A stretch of 64,000 nucleotides of DNA, taken from the NCBI RefSeq assembly GCF_006715565.1, contig NZ_VFNL01000001.1, forward strand, positions 2,232,001 to 2,296,000, given 5' to 3'. Source of the stretch: Microbacterium sp. SLBN-154. Its GTDB lineage: Bacteria > Actinomycetota > Actinomycetes > Actinomycetales > Microbacteriaceae. Below, in pieces: positions 1 through 9,098 of the stretch (positions are counted from its first letter, which is position 1; each line of letters starts with the position of its first letter). The position numbers and the translations under genes are program-made. The notes below the pieces were generated by a model. The model was not told where the DNA came from, did no database searches, and worked only from the letters and a program-made list of their open reading frames with translations.

Positions 1-1308
1 GTCCAGGCTCCCGGAATGGATCATCCGCCCCTCACCGGTGAGCGCGATGCCCGTTTGTGCGGGGTCGATGTCGGCCAGGCTCGGCCCCGTCTCCTCCGGC
101 ATGATCGGCTCGCCGTCATCATCGAGTTCGATGACCGGGATCGCCCCCGTGATGGGCGCGGTCGTGTCGACGACGACCTTGATCGGCAGGTCGAACGCGC
201 GGGCGAAGTCGAGGTCGCGCTGGTCGTGGGCGGGAACAGCCATCACCGCGCCGTGCCCGTAGTCGGCCAGCACGTAGTCGGCGGCCCAGATCGGCAGCCG
301 CTCGCCGTTGATGGGGTTGACCGCATACCGCTCCAGGAAGACCCCTGTCTTCGGGCGCTCGGTGTTCTGACGATCGATCTCGCTCTCGCGAGCGACGGAG
401 TCGACATAGTCCTGGAAGCGCATCCGCACCTCGGCGGATGCGCCTGCGGCGAGTTCGGCGGCGAGGTCACTGTCGGGCGCCACGACCATGAAGGTCGCCC
501 CGTGCAGCGTGTCAGGACGCGTCGAGAAGACGGTGACCTTCTCTGCGCGACCCTCGATCTCGAAGTCGATGTCGGCTCCGACCGACCGGCCGATCCAGTT
601 CCGCTGCATGCGGATGACCTTCTGCGGCCAGAATCCTTCGAGCTGATTCAGGTCATCGAGGAGGCGATCTGCGTAGGCGGTGATCTTGAAGTACCACTGC
701 GTCAGCTTCTTCTTGATGACCTCTGCGCCGCAGCGCTCGCAGTGCCCGTCGACGACCTGCTCGTTGGCGAGCACGGTCTGATCGTTGGGGCACCAGTTGA
801 CCGGGCTCTCCTTGCGATAGGCAAGGTCGCGCTCGTACAGCCGTTGGAACAGCCACTGGTTCCAGTGGTAGTACTCCGGATCGCTGGTGTGGAGGATGCG
901 ACTCCAGTCATAGGACGAGCCGTACTCGCGGAAGCTCTTCTTGTGCTGCGCGATGTTGGCGTACGTCCACTCCCGCGGGTCGGCGCCCCGCTGGATGGCG
1001 GCGTTCTCTGCGGGCAGGCCGAAGGAGTCCCAGCCGATCGGGTTGAGCACGTTGTATCCGCGGTGCCGCCAGAAGCGCGCCACGATGTCGACGTAGGCGT
1101 AGCTCTCGGCATGCCCCATGTGCAGGTCGCCCGAGGGGTAGGGGAACATGCCGAGCACGTACTTCCGGGGCCGGGTGTCGCTCTCGTCGCCGGCGCGGAA
1201 CGGATCTGCCGACTCCCATCGCTGCTGCCACTTCTGCTGGATGGCGTAGGGGTCGTAGCCGCTGCCGTCGGAGGGCGCGGTGGTGTCGCTGGGGGAAGTC
1301 TGACTCAC
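1..1308 (-). CDS. leuS: Leucyl-tRNA synthetase, N-terminal part (cut by window edge)
   Basis: Charges tRNA-Leu with leucine in the cytoplasm (class I synthetase). The visible 436 residues carry the HIGH-type signature as HMGH in the N-terminal Rossmann fold, a CP1 editing insertion and a C-x-x-C pair (CPND...CERCG) typical of bacterial LeuRS. The frame runs off the left edge, so the KMSKS loop and anticodon-binding domain lie outside the window. The chosen start is GTG at 1308 (MSQTSPSD), the first in-frame start after the pabB end; no strong Shine-Dalgarno is visible. It reads in the same direction as pabB, 100 bp downstream of it. Identity is secure; only the start is uncertain. Confidence 0.96.
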   Translation of the reverse strand, partial: MSQTSPSDTTAPSDGSGYDPYAIQQKWQQRWESADPFRAGDESDTRPRKYVLGMFPYPSGDLHMGHAESYAYVDIVARFWRHRGYNVLNPIGWDSFGLPAENAAIQRGADPREWTYANIAQHKKSFREYGSSYDWSRILHTSDPEYYHWNQWLFQRLYERDLAYRKESPVNWCPNDQTVLANEQVVDGHCERCGAEVIKKKLTQWYFKITAYADRLLDDLNQLEGFWPQKVIRMQRNWIGRSVGADIDFEIEGRAEKVTVFSTRPDTLHGATFMVVAPDSDLAAELAAGASAEVRMRFQDYVDSVARESEIDRQNTERPKTGVFLERYAVNPINGERLPIWAADYVLADYGHGAVMAVPAHDQRDLDFARAFDLPIKVVVDTTAPITGAIPVIELDDDGEPIMPEETGPSLADIDPAQTGIALTGEGRMIHSGSLD

Positions 1309-1408
1309 GGAGAGATGCCAATCGTGGTGCTCGAACGGGACATCGAGCGCGCGGAGCGCGAGATTCCCAGGGTAGCCGAGCCGCGGGGTCAGACGGGGAC
1401 GGGCGTCG

Positions 1409-2722
1409 TCACCAGCCCTCGGGCAGAGACGCGCCGAGCGCCGCCAGGGGGCCGCGGGCTTTGAGCGCCACCTCGGCGACCTCCGCCGAGGGCACCGACC
1501 TCCATGTGATGCCGCCGCCGGCGCCGACGTACGCGCCACCGGGGTGCGTCACGATCGACCGGATGATCATCGCGAGGTCGAGTCCGCCGTCCTCGCCGAT
1601 CCACCCGAGGCATCCGGAGAAGATCCCGCGCGGCGCACCCTCCAGCCGATGCAGGATCGTCATCGCCGACAGCTTCGGCGCACCCGTCATGCTTCCGGCC
1701 GGAAACGTCGCCGCAAGGAGGTCGGAGACCCGGATGCCGGGGCGAAGCGTCCCCGACACTGTGCTGACCAGCTGGTGGACCTGCCGATAGGAATGGACGG
1801 CGAACAACTCGTCGACGGCGATGGATCCCGGCTCGCACACCCGCGAGAGATCGTTGCGCATGAGATCGACGATCATCAGGTTCTCCGCGCGCTCCTTCTC
1901 GTCACCGACGAGCTCGGCGGCCAGGGCGGCGTCCTCCGCCGGGTCGGGCGATCGACGCCTCGTGCCCTTGATGGGGCTCGTCCGCACGCGCTCCCCCTCG
2001 ACGTCGAGGAAGCGTTCGGGACTGGCGCTGAGGAGGGCGACGTCTCCCGAGCGGATGAGCGCACCGAACGGGGCCGGCGACCCGGCGCGCAGCCGCAGGT
2101 AGACCGCGAGCGGATCGACGGGCGGGCCGGCGACGGTGAATCGCGTCGTGAGACAGAGCTGGTAGGCGTCCCCTTCGCGGATGTGCGCGCGGCACCGCTC
2201 GATGAGCTCGGCGTACTGATCCGCCCCGTGGCGTGCCACGGCGGCCGCGGGCGCTGCGATGTCTTCCGGGCGGACTTCCCCCTCGGGGAGGAGTGCGTCG
2301 GGGACGACTCCGCGTTCGGCCGTGTCTTCGTGATCCACGAAGAACACCCGCTGCCGCGCGTGATCGAAGGCGTACCACTGCGACGCGCGGAGCCACAGCG
2401 AAGACGGCGCGTCGGCGGCATCCGGGTGCACCGGCGCTCCCGCGGCGGCAGCACCGACCTCGTAGCCGAACCACCCGACCCAGCCGCCCCGGAACCGCCC
2501 GGCGGGCCACCGCTGCGCAGACGCCGTGGCCGCGCCGATCGGCGCTGCAGTGACGACCTCGGAAACAGCGGGGGTTCCGATCCCCACCCAGCTCCAGCCG
2601 CCGGACTCGGTGGCCTCGCCGTCGAGCCAGAAGCAGTGATCGTGGCGTCCCGCCCACTGGGCGAATGCCTGGCTCGGGTCGATCCACGCCTCGAGCTCGA
2701 CGGCCACGGGGTGCACCGACAT
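1409..2722 (-). CDS. pabB: Chorismate-binding enzyme, aminodeoxychorismate synthase component I
   Basis: Predicted to convert chorismate plus ammonia to 4-amino-4-deoxychorismate for folate synthesis. The 437-aa protein has an N-terminal TrpE-like region, then the chorismate-binding domain with the GSMTGAPK motif and a later GAGGGITW motif, both hallmarks of the PabB/TrpE/MenF superfamily. No glutaminase subunit (PabA) is next to it. The length and lack of trp neighbours favour PabB over TrpE, but this is inference. The start ATG at 2722 sits 6 nt after TAGCCT, a likely -10 box, suggesting a leaderless message. It is divergent from the DedA gene. Confidence 0.85.
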   Translation of the reverse strand: MSVHPVAVELEAWIDPSQAFAQWAGRHDHCFWLDGEATESGGWSWVGIGTPAVSEVVTAAPIGAATASAQRWPAGRFRGGWVGWFGYEVGAAAAGAPVHPDAADAPSSLWLRASQWYAFDHARQRVFFVDHEDTAERGVVPDALLPEGEVRPEDIAAPAAAVARHGADQYAELIERCRAHIREGDAYQLCLTTRFTVAGPPVDPLAVYLRLRAGSPAPFGALIRSGDVALLSASPERFLDVEGERVRTSPIKGTRRRSPDPAEDAALAAELVGDEKERAENLMIVDLMRNDLSRVCEPGSIAVDELFAVHSYRQVHQLVSTVSGTLRPGIRVSDLLAATFPAGSMTGAPKLSAMTILHRLEGAPRGIFSGCLGWIGEDGGLDLAMIIRSIVTHPGGAYVGAGGGITWRSVPSAEVAEVALKARGPLAALGASLPEGW

Positions 2723-2764
2723 GTTCTCAGGCTAGAGGACACGCCGGACCCGTAGGCTCGAGGG

Positions 2765-3448
2765 GTGAACGAGATCCTCTCCGGGATCCTCGACGCCGTC
2801 CAGAGCGTGGACCCCGTCGTGCGGACGGTGCTGGCGGGGATCGCCATCATGCTCGAGACGAGTGTCCTCGTGGGTCTGGTCGTTCCGGGCGACACCATCG
2901 TCATCGTCGCGGCCACCGCCGTCTCCTCCCCCTGGGAGGGCGTGATCCTCGCGATCGTCGTCGTCCTCGGCGCCCTCGCCGGTGAGACGGTCGGGTTCTA
3001 CCTCGGGCGCTTCCTCGGTCCCTGGATCCGGCGCTCCCGGCTGGGTCGGTGGATCGGTGAGGACAAGTGGGCGCGATCCGAGCGCTACCTGCAGCGACGC
3101 GGCGGGCCGGCGATCTTCCTCTCCCGCTTCCTCCCCGTCCTGCACTCCCTGGTCCCGCTCACGGTGGGGATGAGCGGGTTCGCCTACCGACGGTTCCTCG
3201 CCTGGACGGCCCCCGCCTGCATCGTGTGGGCTGCCCTCTACGTCAGTGTCGCGTCTGCGGCGGCGGGCACCTATCGCGAGCTGGCCGATCGGCTGCACTT
3301 CGCGGGATACCTGTTCGTCGGGGCCATCGTCGTCTTCCTTCTGCTCATCTTCGCCGCGAAGAAGATCATCGAACGTCTCGAGCGCCGCCACTTCGACCCC
3401 GATCCGGTTGCGGAGTCGACGGGTGAGGTCGACACCGTGAAAGACTGA
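2765..3448 (+). CDS. DedA family membrane protein
   Basis: Polytopic membrane protein of the DedA/SNARE-associated (VTT) family. Members act in membrane homeostasis, some as lipid flippases for undecaprenyl-phosphate or phosphatidylethanolamine; which substrate applies here cannot be told. The 227 residues show hydrophobic segments near 15-50, 60-85, 130-160 and 185-205, the conserved VPGDT stretch near residue 40, and the FLSRFLP re-entrant-loop motif near residue 120. Start is GTG at 2765, exactly 6 nt after TAGGCT (likely -10), so translation is probably leaderless. Its stop lies 4 nt before the ATG of the next gene, so the two are probably co-transcribed. Confidence 0.85.
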   Translation: MNEILSGILDAVQSVDPVVRTVLAGIAIMLETSVLVGLVVPGDTIVIVAATAVSSPWEGVILAIVVVLGALAGETVGFYLGRFLGPWIRRSRLGRWIGEDKWARSERYLQRRGGPAIFLSRFLPVLHSLVPLTVGMSGFAYRRFLAWTAPACIVWAALYVSVASAAAGTYRELADRLHFAGYLFVGAIVVFLLLIFAAKKIIERLERRHFDPDPVAESTGEVDTVKD

Positions 3449-3452
3449 GGTG

Positions 3453-4487
3453 ATGTCTGAGACCACTCCGTCGCCCGGTGCGAAGGTGTTGTGGCTCGCT
3501 CGCCTGGAGTACCGCTTCCACGCGTGGCGGGAACGACGCGCCCGTCGCCGTGGTCAGCGACCCACCGTGGCGCCGTTCCCCGGCTACGGGGGTGTCGACT
3601 GGGTGCGTGTGCTCGGCCGCGTGCTGATCGTCCCTCCCGCTCGCACGACCGAATCCGGCGAGTACGCCGGCGTCCGGGGCTGGCGCAGCTTCGCCTCCGT
3701 TCCCGTGGGCTACGCCCAGGTGCGGGTGACGATCTCAGGCATCGAGCACGAGGTCGTCGCCGATCGCGGCGGCGTGATCGACACCGTCCTCCCGGCGGCT
3801 CTCGAACCCGGCTGGCAGACGGTGACCATGTCGGTCGAGGGCGGGGAGCCGGTCGAGACGCGCCTGTTCGTCGTCGCCCCCGAGGTGCGTTTCGGCGTGA
3901 TCTCCGATGTCGACGACACCGTCATGGTCACGGCGCTCCCCCGGCCGCTGCTGGCGGCGTGGAACTCCTTCGTGTTGGATGAACACGCCCGTCAGCCCGT
4001 CCCCGGTATGGCGGTGCTCGCCGAGCGACTGGTGCGCGACAACCCCGGTTCACCGTTCGTCTATCTGTCCACCGGCGCATGGAATATCGCCCCGACCCTC
4101 ATGCGCTTCCTCCGCCGGCATGTCTACCCCGCGGGCGCGATCCTCCTGACCGACTGGGGCCCCACGCACGATCGCTGGTTCCGAAGCGGCAAGGACCACA
4201 AGCTCGAGAACCTCCGTCGCCTGGGCCGCGAGTTCCCCGACGTCAGGTGGCTCCTCATCGGCGATGACGGTCAGCACGACGACGAGATCTACACGACCTT
4301 CACCAGTGAGAACCCCGACAACGTGATCGCCGTCGCCATTCGACGTCTCTCCCCCGCTGAAGCAGTCCTGGCCGGTGGGCGCACCGCGGTGAACGACCAC
4401 TCCGCGGCTGCGGTGCCCTGGGTCACCGGTCGAGACGGCGCGGAGCTGCTGGACAGGCTGCAAGCGGTCGGCGTGGTCGTCTCCTGA
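3453..4487 (+). CDS. App1-type phosphatidate phosphatase domain protein (DUF2183)
   Basis: The 344-aa protein carries the App1 phosphatase-like domain. The signature SDVDDTV near residue 150 is the HAD-like DxDxT nucleophile motif, followed by the STGAWN and LLIGDDGQHD stretches seen in this family. Fungal App1 dephosphorylates phosphatidic acid; the bacterial substrate is not established. No signal peptide is visible and the N-terminus is rich in arginine. A GTG at 3450 directly precedes the ATG; ATG at 3453 is preferred, and GAGG upstream could serve as ribosome binding site. It follows the DedA gene by 4 nt, so a shared role in membrane lipid handling is plausible but inferred. Confidence 0.8.
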   Translation: MSETTPSPGAKVLWLARLEYRFHAWRERRARRRGQRPTVAPFPGYGGVDWVRVLGRVLIVPPARTTESGEYAGVRGWRSFASVPVGYAQVRVTISGIEHEVVADRGGVIDTVLPAALEPGWQTVTMSVEGGEPVETRLFVVAPEVRFGVISDVDDTVMVTALPRPLLAAWNSFVLDEHARQPVPGMAVLAERLVRDNPGSPFVYLSTGAWNIAPTLMRFLRRHVYPAGAILLTDWGPTHDRWFRSGKDHKLENLRRLGREFPDVRWLLIGDDGQHDDEIYTTFTSENPDNVIAVAIRRLSPAEAVLAGGRTAVNDHSAAAVPWVTGRDGAELLDRLQAVGVVVS

Positions 4488-4532
4488 CGGCGGCATACCC
4501 CGCGGGTCGAAGGCCGGTCGTAGGCTGATCGC

Positions 4533-5270
4533 ATGTGCGGACGGTTCGTGGTGGCAAACGTCGGCTCCGAGCTCGTCGGAGTGCTGCGTGTGGACGTCGA
4601 AAGCGACGATCTGCCTGCGCCCTCGTACAACATCGCGCCCACCTCGACCGTGGCGATCGTCCTGGACTCCGCGAAGACCGAGCCTCCCACCCGTCGTCTC
4701 GAACCGGCGCGCTGGGGTCTCGTGCCGGGGTGGGCGAAGGACGTCAAGGTCGGCGCGCGCGCGTTCAACGCCCGTGCCGAGGAACTCGAGGACAAGCCCA
4801 TGTTCCGCGCGGCGCTCGCCAAGCGCCGCGCCATCATCCCCGCGACCGGCTACTACGAGTGGAAACAGGTGGACGGCGCGAAGATCCCGCATTACATCCA
4901 TCCCGCCGGCGGCGAGCCGCTCTTCTTCGGCGGGCTCTACGAGTGGTGGAAGGATCCGTCGAAGCAGGACGACGACCCGGCGCGCTGGTTGCTGAGCTTC
5001 ACGATTCTGACGAGGGATTCGATCGGGAAACTCGGATCGATCCACGACCGTATGCCCCTCTTCATGGATCCCGACCACGCCGACGCGTGGCTGGACCCGA
5101 CGACCGAGAACGTCCGCGACGTGCTGGATGCAGCGATCGATGCCGCCCCCGTGGTCGCCGAGACGCTCGACGACCACGTCGTCGACCGGGCGGTGGGCAA
5201 CGTCCGGAACAACGGTCCGCATCTCATCGAGCCCGCCGACGGCGGGGCTCCGACCGACGATGCGGCTTGA
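4533..5270 (+). CDS. SOS response-associated peptidase, SRAP/YedK (HMCES homologue)
   Basis: SRAP proteins protect abasic sites in single-stranded DNA by covalent thiazolidine linkage through Cys2. The 245-aa protein begins MCGRF, giving the catalytic Cys2 after Met removal. It retains the conserved Asn (YNIAPT), the PATGYYEWK motif with its catalytic Glu, and HDRMPLF with the active-site His. Start ATG at 4533 is exactly 6 nt after TAGGCT, a likely leaderless arrangement. Its last 11 bases overlap the start of a gene for a putative DNA glycosylase, so the two are translationally coupled. Function is known for the family (E. coli YedK, human HMCES). Confidence 0.95.
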   Translation: MCGRFVVANVGSELVGVLRVDVESDDLPAPSYNIAPTSTVAIVLDSAKTEPPTRRLEPARWGLVPGWAKDVKVGARAFNARAEELEDKPMFRAALAKRRAIIPATGYYEWKQVDGAKIPHYIHPAGGEPLFFGGLYEWWKDPSKQDDDPARWLLSFTILTRDSIGKLGSIHDRMPLFMDPDHADAWLDPTTENVRDVLDAAIDAAPVVAETLDDHVVDRAVGNVRNNGPHLIEPADGGAPTDDAA

Positions 5271-6228
5271 GCGCGCGGAGTGGACAGCGCGCGAGCGCAT
5301 CCACCGAGAGAGGGCGGACAGCCTGACGGCCGATCACCGGGCGCGGGCGCGGCGTGGGGAGAAGCATCCCGTCGAAGACTTCCTGTTCACCTACTACTCG
5401 TACAAGCCGGCGCTCCTGTCGCGGTGGCACCCCGGAGCGGGAGTCGATCTCGCCGATGCCGCCGGCGACGCGCGAGCGGGCTGGCGCTGGTACGAACCGG
5501 GGGCGCACGCGGGGACACTGCGGGTGGACGACGTCGGCTTCCGGCAGTCGCGATCCGGGCTGCTCCGCGGGATCGAGCGGCTCTTGCGCGCCACGCAGGG
5601 GCGTGCGCCGGTGTTCGGCTGCTTCGGCCTGCATGAGTGGGCGATGCTCTATCGCGCGCCTGAGCGGCGCCATGCGCTTCCGCTGCGTCTGGGATCGCGG
5701 GGAACTGACGAGGTGGTCGAGTCGCACGAGCTGCGCTGCACCCACTTCGACGCCTTCCGCTTCTTCACGCCGGACGCCGTCCCGCGAAACCGCAACCTGC
5801 TCGAACGCGCGAGTCAGGGCGAGTTCGAGCAGCCCGGATGCCTCCATGGGGGCATGGACCTCTACAAATGGGCGATGAAGGCCGGCCCGCTGGTGCCGGG
5901 CGAGCTGCTCCTCGATACCTTCGCGCTGGCCCGCGACATCCGGGCCCTGGACATGGCCGCCTCTCCCTACGACCTGCGCGACTGGGGATACGAGGCGGTC
6001 GAGGTGGAGACGCCGTCAGGCAAGGCGGAGTACGTCAGACGGCAGCGCGACTTCGGCGACAGGGCCCAGAAGCTGCGGATGCGGCTGCGAGGCGCCCTGC
6101 GGGCGGGAGATCAGAAGACCGGCTCGCAGGAAGGGCACGGAGACATGCCCCGGCCTTCCGCGGCGAGCAGCAGTCGCGCCTCGGCCACCCGTGTCGCCGC
6201 CTCGGTGAGACGCTCCTCGGAGAGCTGA
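5260..6228 (+). CDS. Conserved actinobacterial protein annotated as 3-methyladenine DNA glycosylase
   Basis: Homologues in actinobacteria are usually labelled 3-methyladenine DNA glycosylase; I recognise the conserved block from EKHPVEDFLFTYYSYKP (residues 34-50) onward and the FGCFGLHEWAM and HFDAFRFF stretches, but no classical HhH-GPD motif. ATG at 5260 lies inside the SRAP gene and overlaps it by 11 bp, implying translational coupling. The 322-aa reading is longer than needed: the conserved part ends near residue 285 and the last ~39 residues are read from DNA that also encodes, on the other strand, the C-terminus of the GH3 enzyme (118-bp convergent overlap). The activity is inherited annotation and should be treated as unproven. 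Confidence 0.65.
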   Translation: MRLERAEWTARERIHRERADSLTADHRARARRGEKHPVEDFLFTYYSYKPALLSRWHPGAGVDLADAAGDARAGWRWYEPGAHAGTLRVDDVGFRQSRSGLLRGIERLLRATQGRAPVFGCFGLHEWAMLYRAPERRHALPLRLGSRGTDEVVESHELRCTHFDAFRFFTPDAVPRNRNLLERASQGEFEQPGCLHGGMDLYKWAMKAGPLVPGELLLDTFALARDIRALDMAASPYDLRDWGYEAVEVETPSGKAEYVRRQRDFGDRAQKLRMRLRGALRAGDQKTGSQEGHGDMPRPSAASSSRASATRVAASVRRSSES

Positions 6229-7340
6229 CCGGACTCGATGGCGGCCACGATGCCGTTCACGACGGCGGGAGCGGTGCCCGCCGTGGAGGAGACCACCGTG
6301 AGGACTATGTCGTTACCCGCCGCCAGGGCGGTGACGGCGTTCGCGACGGGATCGAGGTAGGCGGGCTCCCCCGACGCCTGAAGCATGCCGAGATCATCGG
6401 TGATCGCGATGCCGTCGAAGCCCAGCTCCTCCCGGGCGATCCGGTGCCACTCCGCCGACAGGGACGCCGGCAGCGGGTCAACGGCGGCGTAGGACAGATG
6501 ACCGAACATGAGGAACTGTGCGCCCGCGTCGATCCCCGCAGCGAACGGGCGGGCGTCAGAGGCGGCCCATTCCGTTTTGGACGTATTCGTGACCGGGATG
6601 GTCGCGTGCGAATCGCCGGGCGCCGCCCCGTGTCCGGGAAAATGCTTGATGGTCGACAGGGCGGCCCCCGCCTCGCCGGCGACGGCCGCGCCGACGCGCT
6701 CCGCCGCACCGGCGGCATCCGTCCCGAGCGCGCGGCGAAAGATGAACTCACCCGGTGCCGGCGAGACGTCGGCGACGATGCCGAAGTTCACGCCGATCCC
6801 CACCCGCTGCAGAAGGGCAGCGCGAGCGGCGAAGGCCGCCGCGGTATCGGCGGCAGGGGCGTTCTTCAGCGTCAGTGCCGCGGGCAGACGGTCCCACGGC
6901 AGGCGCGACACATCCCCGCCCTCCTGATCAACGGCGATCAACGCCGGAAACGCGGGGTCTCCGGTCAGCGCGGCGGTCACCTGCGCGAGGGACGCCTCGT
7001 CGGCGGGGATGTTCGCCCCCATGAGGATGAACCCGCCGATGCCGGTCTGCTCCATGTACGTCCCCAGTGCACCCGGGTCGGTTCCCGGCACATGACCCAT
7101 GACGACGCTCGCCGCCTTCTCAGGGAGGGTCATCGCCTCGACGCGCGCCGCGGCGAGACGATCGAGGGTGTCGGAGGGCGCCGGCTCGATCGACACGCCG
7201 ACGGCGCCCACGGGTCCGACGGCGGAATCGTTCTCGGCGTCATCGGCGCCGGCCGGCGAGCCCGCAGCCACGGTCAGTCCCCACGCCAGCGCGAGTGCGG
7301 GCAGCGCACGTGCCCCCCGCACTCTCCACCGATCCGTCAC
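6111..7340 (-). CDS. Secreted glycoside hydrolase family 3, beta-N-acetylhexosaminidase (NagZ-like)
   Basis: Predicted to remove N-acetylglucosamine from cell-wall fragments or chitin oligomers outside the membrane. The 409-aa protein has a signal peptide (Arg-rich start, hydrophobic residues 11-26, Ala-rich cleavage zone to ~33), then a GH3 TIM barrel with VDQEGG near 138, the NagZ-type KHFPGHG at 232-238 and the Asp-His dyad element DSH at 243-245, and a nucleophile candidate in ITDDLGM. No second GH3 domain is present, as in single-domain NagZ. GTG at 7340 follows TAGGCT by 7 nt, suggesting a leaderless message. Its 3' end overlaps the convergent glycosylase gene. Confidence 0.88.
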   Translation of the reverse strand: MTDRWRVRGARALPALALAWGLTVAAGSPAGADDAENDSAVGPVGAVGVSIEPAPSDTLDRLAAARVEAMTLPEKAASVVMGHVPGTDPGALGTYMEQTGIGGFILMGANIPADEASLAQVTAALTGDPAFPALIAVDQEGGDVSRLPWDRLPAALTLKNAPAADTAAAFAARAALLQRVGIGVNFGIVADVSPAPGEFIFRRALGTDAAGAAERVGAAVAGEAGAALSTIKHFPGHGAAPGDSHATIPVTNTSKTEWAASDARPFAAGIDAGAQFLMFGHLSYAAVDPLPASLSAEWHRIAREELGFDGIAITDDLGMLQASGEPAYLDPVANAVTALAAGNDIVLTVVSSTAGTAPAVVNGIVAAIESGQLSEERLTEAATRVAEARLLLAAEGRGMSPCPSCEPVF

Positions 7341-7374
7341 GCGGTCCAGCCTACGGCGCGGTGTCCCGGCTCGG

Positions 7375-8574
7375 TCAGTCCACCGGTCCCAGCGGCACCC
7401 GCAGCAGCACGTCGTCCCCCTCCCGGGGATCGCCTCGCCCGTCTGTGTTGTTCGTCAGCACCCACAGGCCCCCGTCTCCGGTCGCGACCGCGTCCCGCAG
7501 GCGTCCGTATCCGTCGAGCACCACGATGGGCTCCCCCTCGGCATCGGCACCCGACACGTCGATCGCCCAGAGACGTTCGCCGCGGAGTCCGGTCATGAAG
7601 ACCGTCTCGCCGACCGCCGCGATTCCGCTCGGGCTCGCCTCCGCCGTCGCCCACACCGCAACCGGATCGAGGAACCTCTCATCGCCGGTCCGCCCCTCGG
7701 CCTCCGGCCACCCGTAGTTGCCGCCAGCCTCGATGCGATTCAGCTCGTCCCACGTGTTCTGGCCGAATTCGCTCGCCCACATCGCACCGTCGGCCGTCCA
7801 CGTGATCCCCTGCACGTTCCGGTGCCCCAGCGAGTACACCGCTGTGCCGAAGGGGTTGCCCGCAGCCGGTTCCCCGTCGGCCGTCAGACGGAGGATCTTG
7901 CCGCCCAGCTGCGCCGGATCCTGAGCGGCCTGGACGTTCTGTGCGTCACCGGTGGTGACATACAGCAGCCCGTCGGGTCCGAAGGCGATGCGCCCGCCGT
8001 TGTGCGTGTTCGCTCTCGGAATGCCGGCGAAGACCGTCTCCACCGGGCCGAGCCGCCAGCCTTCGGCGCTGGGGGTCAGCGGTGCCCGCACGACCCGGTT
8101 GTCATCTGCGGCGCCGTGATAGGCGTACAGCCAGTGTCGCTCGCCGTCGACGAGCACGGCCAGGCCGTGCAGGCCCGACTCGCCGCCGGACACCACGCCC
8201 TCGATCCGTCCGAGCTCACCCACCTGGCCGTCGGGGCTGACGACGCGGATGACACCGCTGTCGCGCTCGGATACCGCCACCGCCCCGTCAGGCAACGCGG
8301 CCACCGCCCACGGCGCGCTCAGCCCGCTCGCGACCGTGACGGCCCCATCCGCGACCCGCCAGTGGCCGGTGACGTCGCGCGGCGACGACGACGGCTCGGT
8401 GCGCGGCGCGACAGGCTCCACGGTGCCCGGATCGCTCGTGGGGGCGCTCGCCGGGGTCTGCGCGCACCCCGCAAGGCCGAGGATCAGAGCGATGACGCCG
8501 ACAGCCCACACCTGCGACCATCGACGGGAGGTGCGCGTAGCCCTCAGCGGAGGGCACCGGTCACTCGACGACAT
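7375..8574 (-). CDS. PQQ-dependent sugar dehydrogenase, soluble GDH-type lipoprotein
   Basis: Belongs to the six-bladed beta-propeller soluble glucose/sorbosone dehydrogenase family that oxidises sugars with PQQ outside the cell. The 399-aa protein has a lipoprotein signal with lipobox LAGC (Cys37), then propeller repeats. Family motifs visible are LPDG in the first blade, GLHGLAV, HNGGRIAFGPDGLLY with its conserved catalytic-type His, GHRNVQGI, and SEFGQNTWDELN near the PQQ and calcium site. No PQQ biosynthesis genes are in the window. It lies 34 bp upstream of the GH3 gene in the same direction, so both exported enzymes may share a transcript. The sugar oxidised is unknown. Confidence 0.85.
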   Translation of the reverse strand: MSSSDRCPPLRATRTSRRWSQVWAVGVIALILGLAGCAQTPASAPTSDPGTVEPVAPRTEPSSSPRDVTGHWRVADGAVTVASGLSAPWAVAALPDGAVAVSERDSGVIRVVSPDGQVGELGRIEGVVSGGESGLHGLAVLVDGERHWLYAYHGAADDNRVVRAPLTPSAEGWRLGPVETVFAGIPRANTHNGGRIAFGPDGLLYVTTGDAQNVQAAQDPAQLGGKILRLTADGEPAAGNPFGTAVYSLGHRNVQGITWTADGAMWASEFGQNTWDELNRIEAGGNYGWPEAEGRTGDERFLDPVAVWATAEASPSGIAAVGETVFMTGLRGERLWAIDVSGADAEGEPIVVLDGYGRLRDAVATGDGGLWVLTNNTDGRGDPREGDDVLLRVPLGPVD

Positions 8575-8589
8575 CCGGCAGTCTCAGTC

Positions 8590-8763
8590 CTAGCCGCCGC
8601 CGATGCCGCCGGACCCTCCGTCGCGGCGCTGGTCGATCGGAGATGCGTTGATGACATCCGGGTCGGCGCCTCCCGGTCGTGCACGACGGGTTTCGTAGGT
8701 CTCCGGCTCCGGCCGGAACGTGCGCACCAGTCGCTGCCAGAGAGATCGCTTCGCTGCCGTCAT
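8590..8763 (-). CDS. Small hypothetical protein, 57 aa
   Basis: I do not recognise a characterised family. ATG at 8763 has GGAG five bases upstream, better spaced than the in-frame ATG at 8766, giving 57 residues. The protein has a basic, tryptophan-containing amphipathic N-terminus (AAKRSLWQRLVRTF), an acidic and arginine-rich middle, and a glycine-rich tail ending GGSGGIGGG. There is no membrane segment or signal peptide. It sits 15 bp upstream of the sugar dehydrogenase gene, in the same direction. High-GC DNA makes spurious small frames common; the good ribosome binding site and position support it being real. Confidence 0.55.
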   Translation of the reverse strand: MTAAKRSLWQRLVRTFRPEPETYETRRARPGGADPDVINASPIDQRRDGGSGGIGGG

Positions 8764-8885
8764 CATCACTCCGTCCGTCGTGACCGGGAACTCCACCCAC
8801 CTCGGAGTCTAAGCGGGTCCTGCGCGTCGTGGCCGGACCGGCGCAGAAGGTCACGGTACCGTCGAAGGGGCGAGAGGGGGCCGCA

Positions 8886-9098
8886 ATGGGCGATCGGAGA
8901 CAGCGCACGAAGCCGACGGTGCGGGTGCCGCGGCATGGGTACGCGTTCGTGACGATCACGGCGCGCGATGCCAACGGGTTCGTCCACCACTTCGACGAGA
9001 TCGAGACGCCGTTGGCCTCGCTCCGCGAGGCAGTCGCGGTCATGCAACTGCAATCGACCGCGACCGAGGCCGCTCACGACGCCGTACGCGGCGCCTGA
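8886..9098 (+). CDS. Small hypothetical protein, 70 aa
   Basis: The family is not recognised. ATG at 8886 follows a purine-rich GAGAGGGGG stretch that can act as ribosome binding site. The product is basic at the N-terminus, then shows alternating hydrophobic residues (YAFVTITARD, FVHHFDEIE) suggesting beta strands, then a helix (PLASLREAVAVMQL): a compact beta-beta-alpha protein. It converges on and overlaps the TIGR01777 gene by 25 bp. Two other small proteins in this window (at 60516 and 63180) have a comparable strand-strand-helix layout, though no clear sequence identity. Confidence 0.6.
   Translation: MGDRRQRTKPTVRVPRHGYAFVTITARDANGFVHHFDEIETPLASLREAVAVMQLQSTATEAAHDAVRGA

Noticed and set aside
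1309..1408. Possible T-box or other riboswitch ahead of leuS
   Set aside because: No GGTGG-type T-box core or specifier hairpin is present in this 100-bp gap, only a short GCGC stem.
16..1464. A 482-codon open frame on the plus strand
   Set aside because: It is the antisense of leuS, whose minus-strand frame has clear synthetase motifs; long antisense frames are common at this GC content.
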